A DNA stretch of 64,000 bases from DATMNR01 sp963702765 (GTDB lineage Bacteria; Chloroflexota; Ktedonobacteria; Ktedonobacterales; Ktedonobacteraceae), in the NCBI GenBank assembly GCA_963702765.1, contig CAVPEB010000005.1, forward strand, positions 62,001 through 126,000, read 5' to 3'. Below, in pieces: positions 9,466-18,650 of this stretch; the stretch's first letter is position 1; every line of letters starts with the position of its first letter. The translations under genes were made by a program, and so were the position numbers. Below the pieces are notes generated by a model that did not search any database, was not told the DNA's origin, and was given only the letters and a program-made list of their open reading frames with translations.

Positions 9466-10569
9466 ATGCAAGATCATCGTATGGAGCGTTGGGCTCATAC
9501 GCTTGTTCATTATTGTTTGTATGTGCAAGCAGGGGAGACGGTTGCTATCAGGGCTACTCCTCTGGCAGCACCTCTAGTTGAGGCTGTATTTCGTGAGTTG
9601 TTGCTTGTGGGTGCATATCCGTTGCCTTTGATTGAATTAGAGAGCTTCGAGGAGATGTTGCTGAAAGGTGGCAATGACGATCAGCTTGCAAATGCGCATC
9701 CAGTGTGGCGTGTGATGGAAGGAGAGATAGATGCTCAGTTGTCGATTGAATCAAAAAGCAATACAAAATCATTAAGCGGGGTTGACCCATCACGCGTGGC
9801 GAAACGCCGACAGGCCTCTAAACAGGTAGCTGGAGTGTTACGCAAACGCGAACAGTCAAAAACCTTTAAGTGGTCAACAACGCTCTTTCCTACGGCTGCC
9901 TATGCTCAGGATGCTGAGATGTCTTTGCGCGATTTTGAAGAGTTTGTGTTCGATGTGTGTTTCTTGAATGATCCTGACCCGATTGCGCGGTGGAAAGAGG
10001 TTTCAGTGCAACAGCAGCGACTCGTGGACTGGTTGGTTGGACATAAGCGGGTACATATTCTTGGAGATGGAACTGATCTGAAGCTATCTATTGAAGACAG
10101 GGTGTTTATTAACAGCGATGGCAGGCGTAATTTCCCAAGCGGTGAATTTTTTACCGGGCCAGTCGAGAATAGCGCTGAGGGGGTGATCAAGTTTGATGTG
10201 CCAGCTTCATATGGAGGGCATGCAATTGAAGATGTCAGGTTGGTTTTTCACGAGGGGAAGGTTGTCGAGGCGAGAGCTATGCATGGACAGGCATTTCTTG
10301 AGGAGATGTTGGAGTTGGATTCTGGCGCGCGTTTCCTGGGCGAGTTCGCCTTTGGCAATAATGCACGGGTGAATCATGCTATCAGGAATACGCTTTTCGA
10401 TGAAAAGATGGGTGGCACTGTACACCTGGCGCTTGGTGCGAGTTATCCTGAGACTGGTGGAGTGAATCAGTCGGCTCTGCATTGGGATATGGTGTGTGAT
10501 CTGAGGAGTAACGGTGAGGTATGGGTTGATGATGTGTTGTTTTTAAAGGATGGGAAGATTGTGGTGTGA
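9466..10569 (+). CDS. Aminopeptidase, M29 (AmpS/thermophilic) family
   Basis: Metal-dependent exopeptidase that removes N-terminal amino acids in the cytoplasm; 367 residues. Family features are RWAHTLVHYCLYVQAGETVAI at the N-terminus, FPSGEFFTGP (metal-ligand Glu), EFAFGNNARV, MGGTVHLALGASYPETGG and SALHWDMVCDLR, which carry the His/Glu/Asp ligands near the C-terminus. ATG 9466 is chosen because GAGGAG lies at 9451-9456; the longer in-frame start at 9349 is unsupported. It ends at a strong terminator hairpin. Confidence 0.9.
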   Translation: MQDHRMERWAHTLVHYCLYVQAGETVAIRATPLAAPLVEAVFRELLLVGAYPLPLIELESFEEMLLKGGNDDQLANAHPVWRVMEGEIDAQLSIESKSNTKSLSGVDPSRVAKRRQASKQVAGVLRKREQSKTFKWSTTLFPTAAYAQDAEMSLRDFEEFVFDVCFLNDPDPIARWKEVSVQQQRLVDWLVGHKRVHILGDGTDLKLSIEDRVFINSDGRRNFPSGEFFTGPVENSAEGVIKFDVPASYGGHAIEDVRLVFHEGKVVEARAMHGQAFLEEMLELDSGARFLGEFAFGNNARVNHAIRNTLFDEKMGGTVHLALGASYPETGGVNQSALHWDMVCDLRSNGEVWVDDVLFLKDGKIVV

Positions 10570-10588
10570 AAGTTTATACATGTGCATC

Positions 10589-10636
10589 GGGACGTAAAAG
10601 AGGGCGGAAGCTGGTTTCCGCCCTCTTTTACGTCCC
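10589..10636. terminator. Hairpin terminator between the aminopeptidase and the AAA ATPase gene
   Basis: A 21-bp perfect inverted repeat (10589-10609 and 10616-10636) with a six-base loop lies directly after the aminopeptidase stop and before the end of the convergent ATPase gene. It probably acts in both directions. Confidence 0.85.
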
Positions 10637-10677
10637 AATGTACACAGCTGGTTTAAGTCGATGTGATTTTGATTTGT

Positions 10678-12105
10678 TTATTCTCCTGATGTATCGAGTT
10701 TGTTTGTAAGGTTTGTCGCAGTTGTTGCACTTGTCGCAGTTGTTGCGATTGTTTCGTTTGTAGCATCACTTAAATCTGTGTTTTTGTGAATTAGTGAGGG
10801 GTGATTAGGGGTGGAGTATTTTCCTCTATGGGGTCGTATGATCTCCTTAGCATTTTGCATGCGAGAAAGGATTGACCGCAAGGATTCGTATTTAATACCT
10901 GTGAGTTCTGAGATTTCTTTTGTATCGAGTGGACTATCTGCTTCTTTAAGCACTTTGATGATTGCTTGCCTTTCAAAGGACATATTAGAACCGGGGCGAA
11001 GGAGTGTCGATGTAATGTGATGGTTTTCGCCGAGCCATTGGATATAGGGCGCTCCTTGTTCGTTTTCGACAATCTGATATGAGAGATTGGAGGGAATTTT
11101 GCTAAGGTTATTTTTTATGGTGGCGAAGACTCGTTTTTGCTCATCGTCTGGGTCGTGAGCGACGAGCAGACCGATACGCGCGACTGCGATGATGCCAATA
11201 GAGCCGCTACCACGATAGAGGATGTTGTCGGAACTACCTTTGTTGAGGTGCCGAATGATCAAGATGGCACAGCCCGTACGTTCGGCTACTTGAGCTAGAG
11301 GTGTGAGTACTTCTCTCACATCCTGGTCGCGAGATGAATCAATGTTATGTCCTAGAACTGCCATGAGCGGATCTATAACGACCAGGATAGTTCCCGTTTG
11401 CTTAATCGCTTGTTCCAAAATGCCCAAGTCCTGTGCAAGGGAGAAAGGGCGCTCTCCAAATTTAATTTTTTTTGTATTCGCAATATTGAGCTGTTCGATG
11501 TTGTCTAGCAGAATTACTTGAGATGGATCGCCTCCCGCTGCTTCCACGCGGGGCTTGATGGTATCTTCTGCCGCATCTTCAGGAGCTATCAATATGACTT
11601 TACCTTGCTTGCCAGGCGCTCCATCGGGCATAGGCTGGCCAGTACTTACACAAGCGGCTATGAAGATGGAAAGTAATGATTTGCCCATACCAGGGTCACC
11701 GTCGAGTATAGTGATTTTGCCAAGAGGTATACGTCTTTGCCACAACCAATCGACTTGTTGTGTTTCGACCTCTGAAAGAAAAGTAACAGGAGCTTGATTG
11801 CGTTGCTCATCATATATAGAATCGGGGTTTTTGATTAATTCGTCGGCTGATTTCTCAAGTTTTTGACCATACGATATCTTCAAATACTCATACATGCCCC
11901 TAAGCGCTAAGCGAATAGATTGTTCACTTGCTCCGGCTTTGTGCATGCTATCAGAAACAAAACGTAGTCTTTCAATAATTTCTGTTTGATCTTTTATTTT
12001 CTGTTCGAGCTTCATTTGCTTTTTCTGACGGTTGAGTCCAGAAATGTCTTTATTGAGTTCCTTGAGGTGGCTATTGGCTGCCTTGTATTGGCTATCGGAT
12101 TCCAT
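10678..12105 (-). CDS. RepA/AAA_25-type RecA-fold ATPase with C-terminal winged helix
   Basis: About 475 residues. An N-terminal Lys/Glu-rich helical region precedes a RecA-like ATPase core with Walker A GDPGMGKS, an acidic Walker B-like ILVVIDPLM and IIRHLNKG, as in RepA/DnaB-like plasmid and prophage ATPases. A helix-turn-helix (TKEISELTGIKYESLRSILSRM) follows. The C-terminus ends in a Thr/Ala/Asn low-complexity tract. AAGGAG stands before ATG 12103-12105 (MESDSQ), which is preferred to the upstream ATG at 12135. Such proteins are usual on mobile elements, yet no integrase or replication gene is visible nearby. Confidence 0.75.
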   Translation of the reverse strand: MESDSQYKAANSHLKELNKDISGLNRQKKQMKLEQKIKDQTEIIERLRFVSDSMHKAGASEQSIRLALRGMYEYLKISYGQKLEKSADELIKNPDSIYDEQRNQAPVTFLSEVETQQVDWLWQRRIPLGKITILDGDPGMGKSLLSIFIAACVSTGQPMPDGAPGKQGKVILIAPEDAAEDTIKPRVEAAGGDPSQVILLDNIEQLNIANTKKIKFGERPFSLAQDLGILEQAIKQTGTILVVIDPLMAVLGHNIDSSRDQDVREVLTPLAQVAERTGCAILIIRHLNKGSSDNILYRGSGSIGIIAVARIGLLVAHDPDDEQKRVFATIKNNLSKIPSNLSYQIVENEQGAPYIQWLGENHHITSTLLRPGSNMSFERQAIIKVLKEADSPLDTKEISELTGIKYESLRSILSRMQNAKEIIRPHRGKYSTPNHPSLIHKNTDLSDATNETIATTATSATTATNLTNKLDTSGE

Positions 12106-12495
12106 GTTGGCTCCTTGGATTGTAGAGGCATTCAACAGAATGCTTCTTATAGATAGACGGTAGACAATTTGGATTGGAATAAATGCAGGTTAACAAATAG
12201 AGAGGGATATTGTGAAAGGCCACGGAAGCCGACGATAAATCGGCACCTACCAGTTCATCGAGCTTCAATAGGCGGTTGTGAACTGGGCATCCGCGAGGGG
12301 TCAGTCGCATTGGGCGTCGAGATGCTTCGCTGCGGCTCAGCATGACAAGGCAGAGATCCTTACAGATGACCAGAAAAATTTGTTAATCTACATATGTTCC
12401 AATACTTTGGGATGTATTTGGTAGTTACAGAAATATCACTCCTTTTTCGTCATTCTTGTTTCGCAATTAGAAACCAGATGAGATTGCAATTTAGG
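12106..12495. other. Gene-free stretch with an interspersed-repeat fragment
   Basis: Nearly 400 bases hold no credible gene. Around 12318-12345 a segment containing GATGCTTCGCTGCGGCTCAG resembles the GATCCTTCGCTACGCTCAGG copies near 15.5 kb, marking a dispersed short repeat family. Nothing else is recognisable. Confidence 0.5.
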
Positions 12496-13083
12496 CTAGA
12501 GGCGGCATTTCCACCCCTTATAGTCAGCATAGCATATATTAGCCAAAGCGGGGACAGGAACCTCGATGATGAAATCGAGCACCGCGTAGCGCGTCCCGTC
12601 CGGTTCGGAGATTTCCCGCAACACTGGGGCGAGCGGTGCTCCCTCTTGGAGTCGTTCCACCACCGCATCAGGCAACGTCAACGCCATCTCTGGTTCAGCC
12701 CATTTCCTGGTCCACCTGCCAGCTGCGCCAGGAAAGCGAAAGGCAAAGAATACCATCTGTTTCTGCGGATCCAGGCGCAGATGATAGGCTTGGCCCTTGT
12801 CGCCTCCATCGTCTGCCGCATACGGCAAGATACCCACCTTGAGTACGGGGACGGGCTGCATTTCTTCGTAGAAAGTGGGGAAACATCCCTGAGTGAGGTA
12901 GAAGTTGCAGCACTGTTCGATCAGGCTTTGCAGCTCGACGGCGCTTCCCCCATCGGAATCGCTCTCGCGGAGATCGACGAGGGCCTGCTTGATCGCTTTG
13001 CGATTTTTCCCGGCAGGTTTGCTCTTCGTTTTCGGCTGATCCCTAAAATTGATAGGTTTAAGCAAGTGCAGTGTTATTTTCAA
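12496..13083 (-). pseudogene. TnpB/IS605 OrfB-like N-terminal fragment
   Basis: The 195-residue frame includes YHLRLDPQKQMVFFAFRFPG, MALTLPDAVVERLQEG, APVLREISEPDGTRYAVLDFIIEV. This resembles the beta-rich N-terminal region of TnpB-like RNA-guided nucleases. The RuvC-like catalytic part is missing: the frame ends shortly after with an unrelated tail (ADYKGWKCRL). The region is GC-richer than its flanks, which suggests transfer. The opposite-strand frame over the same bases shows no domain. The assignment is by pattern only and may be wrong. Confidence 0.45.
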
Positions 13084-13130
13084 GTGAGCTTTGGAGCGAA
13101 AAAGAGAACGTAGACAAGGTTGTCAGGGAA

Positions 13131-14349
13131 TTATGTAGTACTGCTGGGTGGGCGGGTTTCGCTTGGGGGTAGGGTGGCTAGAAAGTCGTTTATGAAGCGT
13201 TGGGTGTATTCGTCGAGGAGGAAGTTAACACGATCAGATGATTGTGAAGCTATGACAAAACCTACGTGATGACGCTTATCGAAGCGCATGACGATCTCAG
13301 GGTCTTGATAGGCTGAGGAGTCTGGGTACTCTTGGCGGGCTAGAGACACTATAACACCAGCGTAGTTTTGCTTTTGCTCTGGAAGTTGATAGGAATTATG
13401 CTGTGAATTCAAGTTCAATTTTAGCCCATTCGCTCCAGAGATTAATGCCTGTGGCGGCCTCGACCATTTCGGCGATATTAGCACCTCCCACACGCGCAGC
13501 GGTTTCGAGAAAATAGAATTGGCCGTCGTTGTGACTTTTGATGAATTCTGTATGAGCTACGCCACGCACTAGTCCAAAGGCGCTCATAATTTGACGATTA
13601 AGGTCTTTCAGAATTGTTTCATCCTCTGAGCCACGGGGAATGGTGCGAGTGGTAAATATGCCACCTTCGTGGTACACATTGAGAGGTGGTTTTCCGTAGT
13701 GATGAGCTTCTGCAAAGATGACCTCACGATCGGCGATAAGGGAGTCGACGTGGTAAACCTCTCCAGGAATGAAACGTTCAAGTAGATAATAAGATTGACG
13801 ATCAGCGAGCGTATCTACACGAGCCCAGAATTCGTCAATGGTATTGATCTTTGCTATGCCGATTGTGGAAGCTTCGGCACGTGGTTTGAGTACCCAGGGC
13901 AATGGTGCGCGGTCAATAAACTCACGGACCCTGTCATAATTGAGGACATGGACAAATTCGGGTACAGGTATATTGTTTTCCTGGGCTTTGAGACGCATGG
14001 CCAGTTTGTCACGGAAATGGCGAACAGTTGTATCGCCCATACCAGGTATGCGCAGGTGTTCGCGCAAGTTTGCTACAGTAAATACATCGTAATCGTCAAG
14101 CGCAACTATGAAATCGATGGCACGAGTGCGAGCAAGAAAGCTTACGACACTGATTACGTCGTCGGTTTTTGAGAGGTCGGGCATGTAAAATACCTCATCG
14201 ATGCTCTCTCGTGGCCAATTCGCATGTTCAAGCGCAGTTACTGTCAGAAAGATCACATACGCTCCCTGGCGTTTACATTCGCGAATAAATTCTTGACCTT
14301 TTTCATAGCTGGTGATGCAGAGGAGGGTTTTTTGAGGTGAGCTGGTCAT
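13131..14349 (-). pseudogene. ATP-grasp domain ligase, frameshifted near its C-terminus
   Basis: From ATG 14347-14349 (after AGGAG) the frame encodes an ATP-grasp enzyme: LLCITSYEKGQEFIRECK, PGMGDTTVRHFRDKLAMRLKAQ, WVLKPRAEASTIGIAKI, YLLERFIPGEVYHVDSLI and FYFLETAARVGGANIAEMVE with Mg-ligand residues. It stops at 13396. The following frame, one base over, carries YAGVIVSLARQEYPDSSAYQDPEIV to a stop at 13131, which reads as the natural C-terminus. The junction is at about 13400-13420 (WAKIEL joining NSQHNSYQLPEQ). The substrate is unknown; relatives ligate amino acids or carboxylates. It is either a recent pseudogene or a sequence error. Confidence 0.75.
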
Positions 14350-14419
14350 AGTTATTGCTCCTGAGTGAGCTAAAGCTATCTGAATAAAGCGCTTTTCGTA
14401 ACTATTCAGGTCTTTTTTC

Positions 14420-14545
14420 ATTTGAGCCGCCTCCGGCGGCGAGGGGTAGAGAAGGAAGGCGGGGACCTGCTATTGCATCCCCCAGATGCGCGGCCCCGCA
14501 CCCCGCCAAGGGGCCATGCTGGCCCCTTGGAACCCCTTGCTGAAT
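14420..14545. repeat. GC-rich palindromic filler element
   Basis: Contains GCCGCCTCCGGCGGC and GGGGCCATGCTGGCCCC plus CCGCCAAGGGG, all able to form hairpins, directly upstream of the ATP-grasp start. It is GC-rich in an AT-richer context and looks like a dispersed repeat rather than a gene. Confidence 0.5.
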
Positions 14546-14595
14546 AGTTATCTTTTCTATGAGTATAGCATATTGCCAATTCTCGGAATGGGATT

Positions 14596-15294
14596 TCAGG
14601 CATCAGGGCTACGCAAGTCGGCGTGGATGGCTTTAATACCAGGTAAGGAGTGTAACTCGCCGATTACTTTAGATATGGTTTCCTGGTCAGGAATACGGCA
14701 TATAATGCCGATTTCCTCTTGCTCTTGCTCGGGTAGAACGGTCAGTTTCTCAATGGTGACTTTGTTATTTGTGCAAGTTTCATAGATGTCAGATATGAAC
14801 TGGCCTGATATGGATGCCGCCTTGATATGAAGATGGCGCATATTTGAGGAAGCAGGGGGTAAAATAGCCCTCTCTCCCAATGGTAGCAGAAATAGTATGA
14901 CAAGCACCATACCTGTTGTTACGAGAGCTTCTAAAATCATCCCTACTCCACAAGCGATACCGACTGCTGCAATAACCCAAATGGTTGCGGCTGTAGTAAG
15001 TCCTCTGACTTTCTCATTTTGCCGACTCAGAAAAATAGTTCCTCCACCCAAGAAACCAATACCGGCTACTATATAAGAAGCTATACGTGTGGGGTCTATT
15101 GTTGTATGAGGGATCGTAAGGAGTTGCAAAAAGCCATATGCAGAAATGATAGTAAAGAGGGCACAGCCAAGCGAGACAAGGGCAAGAGTGCGCAAACCAG
15201 CGGCGTGTTCTTTCTGTTCGCGTTCAAATCCGACCACGGCACCAAGTATTAGTGCCACTGCCAGACGAAAGAGGGTTTCTGGGAATGAGATCAT
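14596..15294 (-). CDS. MgtC/SapB family membrane protein
   Basis: The 232-residue protein begins RLAVALILGAVVGFEREQKEHAAGLRT, the hallmark of MgtC/SapB, followed by LVSLGCALFTIIS, YIVAGIGFLGGGTIF and GLTTAATIWVIAAVG. Five hydrophobic segments are followed by a soluble C-terminal domain of about 85 residues with an ACT-like beta-alpha pattern. Relatives affect Mg2+ homeostasis or F-type ATPase activity; the role here is unknown. It lies upstream of the ATP-grasp gene on the same strand. Confidence 0.88.
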   Translation of the reverse strand: MISFPETLFRLAVALILGAVVGFEREQKEHAAGLRTLALVSLGCALFTIISAYGFLQLLTIPHTTIDPTRIASYIVAGIGFLGGGTIFLSRQNEKVRGLTTAATIWVIAAVGIACGVGMILEALVTTGMVLVILFLLPLGERAILPPASSNMRHLHIKAASISGQFISDIYETCTNNKVTIEKLTVLPEQEQEEIGIICRIPDQETISKVIGELHSLPGIKAIHADLRSPDA

Positions 15295-15478
15295 AATGTT
15301 GTCGCCTCATTACAAAATTATGGTGTTATTACTAGCGATATTATAGCAGCTACGTAAAAGGATGAGTGTACGGGGAAGTCCTGGAGGTTGATCAATCGGT
15401 AGTGATAGGCATCGATTCAGGTATGGCGATCAGGAGAATTGTCGTGCTGATTGTAAAGAGACATCTCGACCAGGCGAT

Positions 15479-15590
15479 TGAGATCCTTCGCTACGCTCAG
15501 GATGACAAAAAGTGGGTGCAGGTGCATAATGACATGGATCGGCAGAGAGATCCTTCGCTATGCTCAGGATGACAAAAGGCGAGTGTGGGA
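15479..15590. repeat. Two copies of a short dispersed repeat
   Basis: GATCCTTCGCTACGCTCAGG at about 15480 and GATCCTTCGCTATGCTCAGG at about 15550 are each followed by ATGACAAA. A related copy lies near 12320. This is a short genome-wide interspersed repeat type; no coding role is apparent. The rest of 15295-15720 shows no gene. Confidence 0.7.
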
Positions 15591-15720
15591 TGACAAAGGG
15601 GGTGGTCGCTTCTTCTTTCCCCGGATGATGAGATGAGGTATCTAGCACCAGTTAGTTGGTGGAACTGCATAGCCGTCACTACTTGCTAACTTACTAAAAT
15701 TTAGCATAAAATACTAGTGT

Positions 15721-15860
15721 ACTTGAAATCACCTCACCAACGAAGCTGTCGCTTCTACTGCATGGCAGTCAGGTGATGTGAAAAGAGTATACTTGAAAGA
15801 CACAACACCAACGATGCCGTCGCTTCTACTTGTTTAGCAGTCGGGTGTTGTGAAAGGCAG
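15721..15860 (+). ncRNA. Two tandem 70-nt foldable repeats upstream of coxD
   Basis: ACTTGAAA recurs at 15721 and 15791, giving an exact 70-nt period. Each unit can fold an outer stem: unit 1 TCACCTCACC (15729-15738) with GGTGATGTGA (15772-15781), one mismatch; unit 2 CACAACACC (15801-15809) with GGTGTTGTG (15844-15852), perfect. The two stems differ in sequence but keep pairing, so substitutions are compensatory. Inside both is a conserved GTCGCTTCTACT. Unit 1 can also form GAAGC/GCTTC and ACTGC/GCAGT hairpins, giving a three-way junction. It ends 50 bases before the coxD start, so a tandem regulatory RNA of the coxDE leader is a reasonable guess. Confidence 0.5.
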
Positions 15861-15910
15861 TACCTTACTTTTCGTGCTACATGGCACTAGTTTTATATTG
15901 GAGGCCTTTG

Positions 15911-16813
15911 TTGGACCAGGAACAGTTCATAACTATTGAAGATGTCCAGCGGGAAATGTTTGCCCAGCATTATATAGCCGATCGCAGCCTGGCAACTGCG
16001 GTGTTCCTGGCGCTCAAAAGGCGTAAACCGCTTTTGTTGGAGGGCGAGCCAGGAGTAGGAAAAACTGAAATAGCCAAAGTTTTATCAGCTATGCTTGATA
16101 CAAAATTGATTCGCTTGCAGTGTTACGAAGGGATCGATGTAAGCACGGCTGTGTACGAGTGGAACTATACCCGGCAGATGTTGCATATACGGCTGATGGA
16201 GGCCGGAGATACTAATCGACAAGAGGAACTGAAGGAAATTTTTGGTCCAGATTTTCTGATTCAGCGTCCATTGCTTCAGGCAATTGATGCGTCAAATGTG
16301 CGAGCTCCTGTATTGTTAATCGATGAGTTGGATCGTAGTGATGAAGAATTTGAAGCCTACCTACTAGAACTTCTTTCTGATTTCCAGATTACCATTCCTG
16401 AAATCGGCACGATAGAGGCTAAAGAACCGCCGATTGTGATTATTACGTCAAACCGCACGCGAGAAATTCACGATGCATTACGTCGCCGTTGCCTGTACTA
16501 TTGGATTGATTTTCCAACATTGGAAAAGGAGTATTCGATTGTGCTAGCACGCATGCCGGAGACGCCTGAACGACTTGCTAAACAAGTTTGCGCTTTTGTG
16601 CGTGAAATACGCAGCGCGGATCTATTTAAGGCACCGGGTGTCGCGGAAACTCTTGATTGGATCAGTTCTCTGCTGGCGCTCAATCAAATTGAGCTTGTCG
16701 AGGGACCAGTACGTGATACGCTAGGTGCCCTGCTGAAGTACCAGGATGATGTTCTGAAGGTTGGAGGAAACGAAATGACGAGGTACTTGAAGAAGGCGCA
16801 GGGAGTTTCCTAA
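15911..16813 (+). CDS. coxD: CoxD-like MoxR AAA+ ATPase
   Basis: An AAA+ chaperone that, with the VWA protein CoxE, matures the Mo/Cu active site of CO dehydrogenases. Motifs are Walker A LEGEPGVGKTE, Walker B VLLIDELDRSDEEFEA, sensor IIITSNRTREIHDALRRRCLYYWIDFP. A TTG start at 15911 is preferred because GGAGG (15900-15904) is ideally spaced; the in-frame ATG at 15881 has no ribosome-binding site. About 300 residues. It is separated from coxE by two bases, so translation is probably coupled. Confidence 0.85.
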   Translation: MDQEQFITIEDVQREMFAQHYIADRSLATAVFLALKRRKPLLLEGEPGVGKTEIAKVLSAMLDTKLIRLQCYEGIDVSTAVYEWNYTRQMLHIRLMEAGDTNRQEELKEIFGPDFLIQRPLLQAIDASNVRAPVLLIDELDRSDEEFEAYLLELLSDFQITIPEIGTIEAKEPPIVIITSNRTREIHDALRRRCLYYWIDFPTLEKEYSIVLARMPETPERLAKQVCAFVREIRSADLFKAPGVAETLDWISSLLALNQIELVEGPVRDTLGALLKYQDDVLKVGGNEMTRYLKKAQGVS

Positions 16814-16815
16814 AC

Positions 16816-18171
16816 ATGAATGTAGCGCCAGGGGGAAATGGTGATCTTTTTGCTTTGGAGCCGTTGCGCCCGTTAGACATCGAGCGCGGCGAGCGGTTGC
16901 TGTACCGTTTGACCGAGTTTGGGCGTATCCTGTGGGAGGTAGGCATCGATGTGGGGCCGCGAAAGATGCTTGATCTCGCAGTGACACTTGATTACATAGA
17001 CATCACTAATAAAGAAGAATTTTACGATACGCTTAAGTGCAGTTTGCTGGCGAAACATGAACAGGAACCTATCTTCAACCAGATGTACCTATACTATTGG
17101 TACATGAGAGATCGTCAGGATAAGAAAGGTGAAGAGACGCCTGGTGCGGCCAAACGCGATGAAAAGAAAATGCGCTTGCCACCTTCTGAACTCAAGCGAT
17201 TGGCGGAGCATCTCAATTCACCGAGCGAGCGCAAAGACCTGAAATCGGAGATGCGCGAAAGCGAGCGTCGCCGTCGGGTTGAAGAGCATCTTAAAGATGA
17301 TGAGGAAGATGAAGGTGATGCTCCTCAAGGAACGGCGTATAGCGCAATTGAAATGTTGAGGAAAAAGGATTTCGAGTCATTCACGTGGGATGAGGTACAG
17401 GAAGCTAAGAAGCTGATGTCAGAGATGCGATGGCATCTTGGGCAACGTCCAACGCGGCGTAAAAGGCCTACCAGGCGTGGCTCATATCCTGATATGCGGC
17501 GTATTGTACGAAGAAATCTTAAGTACGGGGCCGAAATACTTGAACTTACGTGGCGAGAAATCAAATTTAAGCCACGTCCACTGGTGATAATTTGTGATAT
17601 CAGCGGGTCAATGAGCTTATATTCACGACTCTTACTGCATTTTATTCATACGATCTCAAATGGTTTGTTGAATGTTGAGGCATTTGTCTTTGGAACGAGG
17701 TTGACTCGTATTACGCGGCAGCTCAAACGGCGTGATGTTGATGATGCTGTGCGTGATGTATCCAAATCGGTACAAGATTGGTCGGGTGGAACTCGTATTG
17801 GTGATGCTCTACACTTTTTTAATCAAAAGTGGTCAAAGCGAGTATTGGGACGCGGCGCTGTGGTTCTGGTTATCAGCGATGGCTGGGATCGTGGAGATGC
17901 GGGTGTGTTGGAAGTTGAGATGGACCGCTTGCAGCATAGTTGTCATCGGCTGATCTGGCTCAATCCATTGTTGGGTTCACCGGATTATCGACCTCTGACA
18001 ATTGGCATGAAAACAGCCCTGCCTTATATTGATAATTTTTTACCTGCACATAACCTTGATAGCCTAATAAGTCTGGGAAATCTTTTGGGGAGAATAGACG
18101 ACAGCCGACCAATGCGGAGTGCGGCTGCACAACGTAAGGCTGTTGCTGAATGGAGCAAGCCTCGTATGTAG
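16816..18171 (+). CDS. coxE: CoxE-like VWA domain protein
   Basis: The 451-residue partner of CoxD. The C-terminal half is a von Willebrand A domain with MIDAS motif VIICDISGSMS, the conserved Thr in WSGGTRIGDAL and ISDGWDRGD. The middle is strongly charged (many Arg/Lys/Glu, DDEEDEGD). GGGAG precedes the ATG, two bases after coxD. CoxE-type proteins are recruited with MoxR ATPases for metal-site assembly of Mo hydroxylases. The nearest structural cox genes are 8 kb upstream. Confidence 0.87.
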   Translation: MNVAPGGNGDLFALEPLRPLDIERGERLLYRLTEFGRILWEVGIDVGPRKMLDLAVTLDYIDITNKEEFYDTLKCSLLAKHEQEPIFNQMYLYYWYMRDRQDKKGEETPGAAKRDEKKMRLPPSELKRLAEHLNSPSERKDLKSEMRESERRRRVEEHLKDDEEDEGDAPQGTAYSAIEMLRKKDFESFTWDEVQEAKKLMSEMRWHLGQRPTRRKRPTRRGSYPDMRRIVRRNLKYGAEILELTWREIKFKPRPLVIICDISGSMSLYSRLLLHFIHTISNGLLNVEAFVFGTRLTRITRQLKRRDVDDAVRDVSKSVQDWSGGTRIGDALHFFNQKWSKRVLGRGAVVLVISDGWDRGDAGVLEVEMDRLQHSCHRLIWLNPLLGSPDYRPLTIGMKTALPYIDNFLPAHNLDSLISLGNLLGRIDDSRPMRSAAAQRKAVAEWSKPRM

Positions 18172-18650
18172 TGATGGGACGGTGGGCGGCCATCAAGGAC
18201 TCTGCTAGCGCATACGAGAAATACTGCGAACACGCGAGCGAGGGCACCCGACCCAGCCCCGAGGGCGGCCGCAAGGGCACGCCCCTACTATAGACGAATG
18301 CCTCTATTCAGACATCCGAGAGGGTAGAACAACATTAAGGATCATCGGTAAAGGGGTGAAAGTTAAACACCATTCATCCAGGAATATCATTCGCCAACAA
18401 AGTCTAGAGGCCCTCCCCACATCATCCACCCTGTTGATTCAAATATATGGTAACATCAGCTCGTCGATCGCAGGGCACCGGGGTGGCGCAAGCGTCAATA
18501 CATCTCACTTAAGAAAATGCGCGAGTCAAACAAGCCATATTCGCAAGCTCACATAGATAGTTTTACCTCTTCCATAGAGAGTTAAAAATCACTTAAGTGA
18601 GATGTATTGGGTGCAAGCGCCACCACCATCAGTCATCCACTTTTCCGCTC
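18172..18650. repeat. Gene-free stretch carrying a MITE-like inverted-repeat element
   Basis: A perfect 18-bp inverted repeat, CAATACATCTCACTTAAG (18496-18513) and its complement (18592-18609), is bounded outside by GGTGGCGCAAGCG (left, from 18482) and GCAAGCGCCACC (right, to about 18624). This gives an element of about 145 bases without coding capacity. The upstream part (18220-18300) is a GC-rich dispersed repeat. The element sits exactly where the GC-richer island starts. Confidence 0.6.

Noticed and set aside
12394..13113. Long plus-strand ORF of 239 codons
   Set aside because: It overlaps the minus-strand TnpB-like frame, has no recognisable domain and a Cys/His/Arg-rich, shadow-like composition.
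15721..15860. Tandem units as a CRISPR array
   Set aside because: Only two units, diverged along their length with no constant repeat plus variable spacer pattern.
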